Assembly: GCA_964477345.1 (NCBI GenBank)
Contig: CAYZDL010000023.1
Span: 1 to 19,237, forward strand
Direction of reading: 5' to 3'
DNA length: 19,237 bases
Origin: JAJZEO01 sp964477345
GTDB lineage: Bacteria; Chlamydiota; Chlamydiia; Chlamydiales; 2-12-FULL-49-11
Part shown: positions 15,784 through 19,237 of the stretch, piece by piece
Numbering within the stretch: position 1 is the first letter of the stretch
Layout: each line of letters starts with the position of its first letter
Translations under genes and position numbers: made by a program
Notes under the pieces: model-generated
Database searches by the model: none
What the model was told of the DNA's origin: nothing
What the model saw: the letters and a program-made list of their open reading frames with translations, nothing else

Positions 15784-15792
15784 ATTATATCA
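15784..15792 (-). promoter_or_regulatory. Extended -10 promoter of the 638-aa gene
   Basis: The minus strand reads TGATATAAT, a perfect TATAAT with the upstream TG of an extended -10 element, ending 36 nt before the ATG at 15748. No convincing -35 box is present. The gene at 16667 has the same arrangement. Confidence 0.5.
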
Positions 15793-15815
15793 GACTATCA
15801 AATAACTCGCTACAA

Positions 15816-15852
15816 ACCCATGGTTATAAAAGATTTCTTTTATAAAATGGGT
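15816..15852. repeat. Long inverted repeat (hairpin)
   Basis: ACCCAT (15816-15821) pairs with ATGGGT (15847-15852), and TTATAAAAGA (15824-15833) pairs with TCTTTTATAA (15836-15845), with a small internal loop between them. No long T-run follows on either strand, so it is not a classic terminator. It lies between the decayed fragment and the promoter of the 638-residue gene, and the stop codon of the fragment falls in the stem. Confidence 0.6.
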
Positions 15853-16025
15853 GAGGTAGTACTCCTGTTCCATGACACCACCATGATCCAGTAGTGCCAT
15901 CCATTACTAGCCTGCTGCAGTTTCATTTGATCCCCAGCCTCATTCGTAACAATGCGAATACCCCACTTGGACACTTCATCAGACAATCAGCTAAAGCCAT
16001 CACTTTATGGCAAAAGCTCTCTTCA
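15840..16025 (-). pseudogene. Decayed, frameshifted fragment of the tandem paralog family (downstream of the 213-aa gene)
   Basis: Just after the TGA of the 213-residue gene, a different frame encodes GDEESFCHKVMALAD, resembling GDDKEVTFCDKVLTIV of that gene and FCGKVMAVV of the 638-residue gene. The DNA here is visibly similar to that encoding FCGKVMA at about 15650-15690. After a shift of one frame near GATTGTCTGAT, the sequence continues as SDEVSKWGIRIVTNEAGDQM, which matches the module start DLKFEVSHDGDQLQ. It ends GWHYWIMVVSWNRSTTSPIL and a TAA at 15840. The frame change and small size mark it as a broken gene copy. Confidence 0.55.
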
Positions 16026-16667
16026 TCACCTTTTTAAAATTTTCTTATCACACACTGGGAGTACCGGAAAACGAATATACCAAAGCCAATACCCTCTTTC
16101 CTCTTTGCTCGATGGTAAAGAATAGAGCCTCTTCTCCCCCTCGGGACAAAACGATTCTATCTTCAATTCATTATTACAGAAGTTGAGGTAACTTAGTTGC
16201 TCAATTTCGAGACTAGGGGGTTCTTTATTAGTAAAATTGATGATAATGTAGGCCGTTGACCTCCCTTCTTTTAGATGTAAGCCTTCCAGATCTACAGTGA
16301 AAGGGTACTGATCTTTGGTCATTTCTTCTAGAGCCGCAAGCCCCTTTGCAAGTTCAGCGATTATGACATCTGCGACAGTAATGGTATTTTTCTGCCTCAC
16401 AATTGCTTCTTTGATTTTAGCTTCGTATTTGCCCGCACGAGTAACTTTAGGCGCTTTAGCAGACTCCTTGAGCTCCGTAGGCGCTGTCGGCTCTGGGGAT
16501 TCTTTTGACTCCTTGAGATCGTATTGGCAGCAAGTCAGATAATAGACAATTGTATATAAAATATTTTTTACAATTGTGAGGACTTTATCGCAAAATGTCA
16601 CCTCCTTATCATCACCTTGATCAAGCGATGAAGGTGACAAAACAGAGCCGCTCTGTACAGGTTCCAT
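16026..16667 (-). CDS. Lineage-specific paralog-family protein, short form, 213 aa
   Basis: This is a short relative of the 638-residue protein. Its N-terminus (MEPVQSGSVLSPSSLDQG) leads into the shared hydrophobic signature at residues 25-47 (FCDKVLTIVKNILYTIVYYL then TCC). A Lys-, Ser-, Pro- and Glu-rich linker follows (LKESKESPEPTAPTELKESA). After that comes what looks like part of one module: a helix near VADVIIAELAKGLAALEEM, then QLSYLNFCNNELKIESF, which resembles GSYFTRDKKILVGP. It ends in the aromatic strand GYWLWYIRFPVLPV. I cannot assign a function; a membrane-associated, lineage-restricted protein is as far as I can go. The ATG at 16667 follows GGGAA at 5 nt and an extended -10 box. 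It lies 59 nt downstream of yajC but has its own promoter. Confidence 0.7.
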   Translation of the reverse strand: MEPVQSGSVLSPSSLDQGDDKEVTFCDKVLTIVKNILYTIVYYLTCCQYDLKESKESPEPTAPTELKESAKAPKVTRAGKYEAKIKEAIVRQKNTITVADVIIAELAKGLAALEEMTKDQYPFTVDLEGLHLKEGRSTAYIIINFTNKEPPSLEIEQLSYLNFCNNELKIESFCPEGEKRLYSLPSSKEERGYWLWYIRFPVLPVCDKKILKR

Positions 16668-16701
16668 AGATTTCCCGTAAGATTTTCTTAATTTCCCTAG
16701 G

Positions 16702-16710
16702 ATTATACCA
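16702..16710 (-). promoter_or_regulatory. Extended -10 promoter of the 213-aa gene
   Basis: The minus strand reads TGGTATAAT, ending 35 nt before the ATG at 16667, with no recognisable -35 box. It matches the arrangement upstream of the 638-residue paralog. Confidence 0.5.
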
Positions 16711-16726
16711 AGAACAGGAAAAGCTA

Positions 16727-17044
16727 CTATGATGTTTTTGTGGGAGCTGGATCGCCTTCTACGTCTGTAATCGCTGCCTGGATCATTTCTACCTTGGATC
16801 CGTCGGGATTCTTTAGAATGACGCTACCTTCACGAACTTCGTCGACAGTAGCTTTAATGCCCATTGCAATGACCCGGTCGCCCTTTTTCAAATTTTTTCT
16901 TAGTGATTCTAGGCGCTTTTTCCTTTTTTGCTCTGGTCGGTAGAGGATGAAGTACGAAAAAAGGATAAAGATCCCGATCATAATTAAAGATTGATACATT
17001 CCGCCTTCTTTGGCTACTTGGGCTGCGGCTAGAACTTGGGGCAT
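16727..17044 (-). CDS. yajC: Preprotein translocase subunit YajC
   Basis: YajC is the small inner-membrane accessory subunit of the SecDF-YajC complex that supports Sec-dependent export. The protein has 105 residues. A short N-terminus leads to one membrane helix (about 18-36, LIMIGIFILFSYFILYRP), followed by the family signature RPEQKRKKRLESLRKNLKKG. The cytoplasmic domain GDRVIAMGIKATVDEVREG and the acidic-proline tail come after it. I choose the ATG at 17044 because AGGAG lies 7 nt upstream; the upstream in-frame starts at 17077 and 17062 have no such site, and the first would overlap rlmD. It is the last gene of a leftward hctA - rlmD - yajC series, an order I recall from Chlamydia trachomatis. 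Confidence 0.95.
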   Translation of the reverse strand: MPQVLAAAQVAKEGGMYQSLIMIGIFILFSYFILYRPEQKRKKRLESLRKNLKKGDRVIAMGIKATVDEVREGSVILKNPDGSKVEMIQAAITDVEGDPAPTKTS

Positions 17045-17077
17045 AAATGGACTCCTGTACATTAAAGATTGGTTCAA

Positions 17078-18508
17078 TCATACCTGAGAGGCGCCTGCCA
17101 GGTCAAGTTGTTTGAATGTCCTAATGGGGATTTTTTTAATTAGCACGATGATATTCTCAACGTGGGGAGTATGGGGAAATTGATCGTACGGCTGAATCGA
17201 CAATATTTCGTATTCGTCGAGTCTTTGTATATCTTCTGCCTGGGTTTGGGGGTTGCAAGAGACGTATACAATCGCTCGGGGCTTTAAGGTGCGAAGATCT
17301 TCTATCGCCTGAATGCCAAGTCCACTGCGAGGGGGATCGACAACGACAAGATCTGGCTTAAAGAGACCTTCAATCTCTTTGAGAAACTGGTGAGCATCTT
17401 GACAAAAGACTTGGACGTTTTCCAAGCCGCTCTCTTCGATTGTCTCCTTGGCATCGCAGATCGCATGAGAGCAAAGCTCGACTCCGATCACTTGTTGTAC
17501 GTAGGGTGCCAGCAAGATTCCAATGGTGCCGATGCCACAATAGAGATCGAGAACCTTTTTTGCCCCTAGTTGTTTGACAGTCTCAATCAAATCACCAAAC
17601 ATTCTTTCAGCCATTTGGTGATTGGGTTGGAAAAAAGCGCGTGGTGACAAGGTAAATTTTTGGGTTAATAGCTTCTCTTCCATCGCAGAGGGACCCGCCA
17701 AATGCATTTCACTAAATTTGGTTGCTTCTCCTTTATGGGCATGTTGAATGACTAGGAAAACTGATGTTTTATCATCAAACTGGGCCGCTTCTGCAAACTC
17801 TTTGAGGTGACTTTTGGTCAAGTGATCAGAGGCCACCCCATGAATCGTGAGAAAGACCATCTTAGCATCTGTGCCTCTTGCCCAGCGCATAGTCAATGTG
17901 CGGAAAAGCCCTTCCCCTTTATGTGGTGTAAAGGCGTTCAAATCGGTATTTAGCCACCAGGTGCGCACTTTATTTAAGACAAGACTCATCCATGTCGGCG
18001 CAATAAAACACTCCTGGATATTCTCAACACGAAAACGTCCGCTTGATTGCATTAGCCCAAGAAACTTTTCCCCCTCTCGGCTTTGCGAAAAGGTAAATTC
18101 CATCTTGGAGCGGTAATGCCATGGGTTTTGGCACCCGATGACACTGCCTACCTCATGACCTGGGAAAAGCGCCTCGACAAGCTGCTTCTTTTCGATCAGC
18201 TGAGCTGCGTATTCTACCTGTTGCCACTTGCATCCTCCACAAATGGGGACGTGAGAACATCTCGGATCGCATCTCTCAGCTGAAGGGGTAATCACCTCGA
18301 GGATTTGTGCCTGAGTCCTTTTTTTAACCCGTCCTAGCAATTTTGCTAAGATCACATCTCCCTTGACTCCCCCGATAACTTCAATAGCTTTTGGCTTATC
18401 GGCTGTGGCATACCCTTTCTTTGAATAACTTGAGAGGGTAAGCTCGCTTAGCGTCCCTGTTTCGCCACTTCTTTTTTCTTTTCCTGCAGCAGTGATAAAC
18501 GTCTCCAC
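17078..18508 (-). CDS. rlmD: 23S rRNA (uracil-C5)-methyltransferase, RlmD/RumA type
   Basis: This enzyme methylates a uracil in 23S rRNA (U1939 in E. coli) using S-adenosylmethionine. The 476 residues contain an N-terminal TRAM-like RNA-binding region (about 22-75) and the iron-sulfur cluster cysteines Cys84, Cys90, Cys93 (RCSHVPICGGC) and probably Cys167. The methyltransferase fold follows, with DLYCGIGTIG (321-330), DPPRSG (391-396), the catalytic Cys418 in YVSCNP and the base Glu451 in HVENI. The start is a GTG at 18508 that overlaps the end of hctA by 61 nt. No other standard start codon precedes the TRAM region, and the ribosome binding site is weak. The exact rRNA target within the RlmC/RlmD/TrmA family is inferred from the cluster cysteines. 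Confidence 0.92.
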   Translation of the reverse strand: METFITAAGKEKRSGETGTLSELTLSSYSKKGYATADKPKAIEVIGGVKGDVILAKLLGRVKKRTQAQILEVITPSAERCDPRCSHVPICGGCKWQQVEYAAQLIEKKQLVEALFPGHEVGSVIGCQNPWHYRSKMEFTFSQSREGEKFLGLMQSSGRFRVENIQECFIAPTWMSLVLNKVRTWWLNTDLNAFTPHKGEGLFRTLTMRWARGTDAKMVFLTIHGVASDHLTKSHLKEFAEAAQFDDKTSVFLVIQHAHKGEATKFSEMHLAGPSAMEEKLLTQKFTLSPRAFFQPNHQMAERMFGDLIETVKQLGAKKVLDLYCGIGTIGILLAPYVQQVIGVELCSHAICDAKETIEESGLENVQVFCQDAHQFLKEIEGLFKPDLVVVDPPRSGLGIQAIEDLRTLKPRAIVYVSCNPQTQAEDIQRLDEYEILSIQPYDQFPHTPHVENIIVLIKKIPIRTFKQLDLAGASQV

Positions 18509-18651
18509 TCTTTTGATATTTTTGAAAGCTCGACTGTCCTTGTTCTGATCCTTTGCGCCGCTGTCTTGTTACCTTTCATCGCCTTTGGCACATCACGTAG
18601 CACCTCTTCCATCAGTTCTACCAAGCTGTCTGTCGCTTTTTCGTATCCCAT
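18448..18651 (-). CDS. hctA: Histone H1-like Hc1-domain protein lacking the lysine-rich tail, 67 aa
   Basis: Residues 1-60 match the N-terminal coiled-coil domain of chlamydial Hc1. In particular GNKTAAQRIRTRTVELSKIS corresponds to the Hc1 GNKAAAQRVRTDSIKLEKVA that I recall from C. trachomatis. Hc1 condenses the chromosome in the infectious elementary body; its DNA binding depends largely on a long Lys/Ala-rich C-terminal tail. Here the protein ends QEKKKEVAKQGR, so the tail is essentially absent. I choose the ATG at 18651, which has a strong AGGAGG 6 nt upstream. The frame stays open back to a TTG at 18750, but that would collide with the divergent aminotransferase start. The gene overlaps rlmD and heads the hctA - rlmD - yajC series. 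Whether it is the functional Hc1 or a second Hc1-domain protein cannot be told from this window. Confidence 0.82.
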   Translation of the reverse strand: MGYEKATDSLVELMEEVLRDVPKAMKGNKTAAQRIRTRTVELSKISKEWRRLSLLQEKKKEVAKQGR

Positions 18652-18749
18652 CTTTCTCCTCCTAAATACAGATTTCTTGCCTTTTTCAGCTAAGTTGCCC
18701 ATAATCCATAGAAGGTCTTCCAATTTTTTCGCAAGGTTTTTTCTATTCA

Positions 18750-19237
18750 ATGATTTCCTACATGGATGGTATCTACAAGCCGGATGAAGAGATGTTGATC
18801 CCTATCACCGATGCGGGATTCATGCGTTCTCACGCCGCTTACCAGTGCGTCCGCTTCTACAATAGGAGCCTTTTTGATTTTGAAGGCCACTTAAAAACGT
18901 TCCTTTTTTCGATCAAGGAGCTGGCTTTGCCCCCCATCGATACAGATCTTAAATCGATTTGCGAATCGTTGATCGAGAAAAACGGCATTGATAACGGAAT
19001 TTTCCGCATTTACCGGTCATCGATTACCCCGACTCAGGGCCGCCTCATGATCCTTTCTCAACCGTTGCCAATTTCCCCCAAATCGACCTCCAAGATCATG
19101 ACATACCCTAATTTCCGAAGCCATCCCCTGATAAAATGTACCCACTACTCGTTTGCACTAAAAGCAAACCATGATGCTGCCAAAGAGGGTTTTGATGAGG
19201 TGATCTTCACCGACAGCAAGGGCAATCTCCTCGAGCT
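18750..19237 (+). CDS. Class IV (branched-chain/D-amino-acid type) PLP aminotransferase, N-terminal part (cut by window edge)
   Basis: The first 162 codons are visible and the gene runs off the right edge. The protein starts MISYMDGIYKPDEEMLIPIT and DAGFMRSHAAYQCVRFYN, the standard opening of fold-type IV PLP enzymes such as IlvE, D-alanine aminotransferase and aminodeoxychorismate lyase. An arginine-rich strand follows (GIFRIYRSSITPTQGRL), then HPLIKCTHYSFALKAN, where Lys129 is the expected Schiff-base lysine, and GFDEVIFTDSKGNLLE. The substrate cannot be chosen from this half. The ATG at 18750 has a weak AAGG about 12 nt upstream; an in-frame ATG at 18762 is possible but would trim the first strand. 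It diverges from hctA with 98 bp between them. Confidence 0.85.
   Translation, partial: MISYMDGIYKPDEEMLIPITDAGFMRSHAAYQCVRFYNRSLFDFEGHLKTFLFSIKELALPPIDTDLKSICESLIEKNGIDNGIFRIYRSSITPTQGRLMILSQPLPISPKSTSKIMTYPNFRSHPLIKCTHYSFALKANHDAAKEGFDEVIFTDSKGNLLE

Noticed and set aside
18652..18750. Longer form of the Hc1-domain protein from a TTG at 18750
   Set aside because: It would share its first base with the divergent aminotransferase ATG and leave no promoter space, while a strong AGGAGG precedes the ATG at 18651.
1..19237. tRNA or rRNA genes, CRISPR arrays, insertion sequences, integrases, riboswitches
   Set aside because: I looked for cloverleaf ends, regularly spaced repeats and transposase or integrase motifs on both strands and saw none; the only repeats are the internal protein duplication, the hairpins and the 13-base pair listed.

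Overview
The window looks like chromosomal DNA from a member of the phylum Chlamydiota, most likely an environmental ('Chlamydia-like') lineage rather than a Chlamydiaceae species. Three things point there. A small protein carries the N-terminal domain of the chlamydial histone H1-like protein Hc1. It sits in the order yajC - rlmD - hctA, which I recall from Chlamydia trachomatis. A two-hairpin membrane plus coiled-coil protein resembles chlamydial inclusion membrane proteins. A complete glutamine-dependent NAD synthase argues against Chlamydiaceae, which lack NAD biosynthesis. The genus cannot be named from this sequence alone.

Layout. Positions 1-336 (-) hold the N-terminal part of an EamA/DMT permease cut by the window edge. 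Next come an unrecognised 326-residue protein (465-1445, +), a convergent terminator, and two tandem sodium:neurotransmitter-symporter (NSS/SNF) genes (1523-4264, -) behind a good promoter. An acyl carrier protein (4372-4605, -) diverges from an Inc-like coiled-coil membrane protein (4659-5444, +). EF-P and its lysyl-modifying enzyme EpmA follow as an overlapping pair (5468-6908, +). They converge, 1 bp apart, on a tail-anchored protein of unknown function (6910-7875, -). NadE (7963-9633, -) diverges from a third NSS transporter that is followed 10 bp later by htpG (9707-12968, +). htpG contains a 10-N assembly gap.

From 13014 to 16667 (-) lies an accessory block: one unknown protein, then a tandem cluster of a paralogous family that I do not recognise. 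The cluster has an intact 638-residue member with an internal duplication, an intact 213-residue member, and two decayed fragments, one directly downstream of each intact gene. The two intact members share an N-terminal Phe-Cys-x-Lys-Val / Lys-Asn-Ile / Tyr-Tyr-Leu-Thr-Cys signature and matching extended -10 promoters 35-36 nt before their start codons.

The right end returns to housekeeping genes: yajC, rlmD and hctA (-), diverging from a class IV aminotransferase (+) cut by the window edge.

The housekeeping genes serve translation (EF-P, EpmA, RlmD), protein folding and export (HtpG, YajC), lipid or acyl carrying (ACP), NAD synthesis, and amino-acid-type uptake (three NSS paralogs). The accessory genes are candidates for lineage-specific host-interaction functions, but that is inference. 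The best candidates for something undescribed are the tandem paralog family at 13.6-16.7 kb, the NSS paralogs that appear to lack the Na1 sodium-site side chains, and the tail-less Hc1-domain protein.
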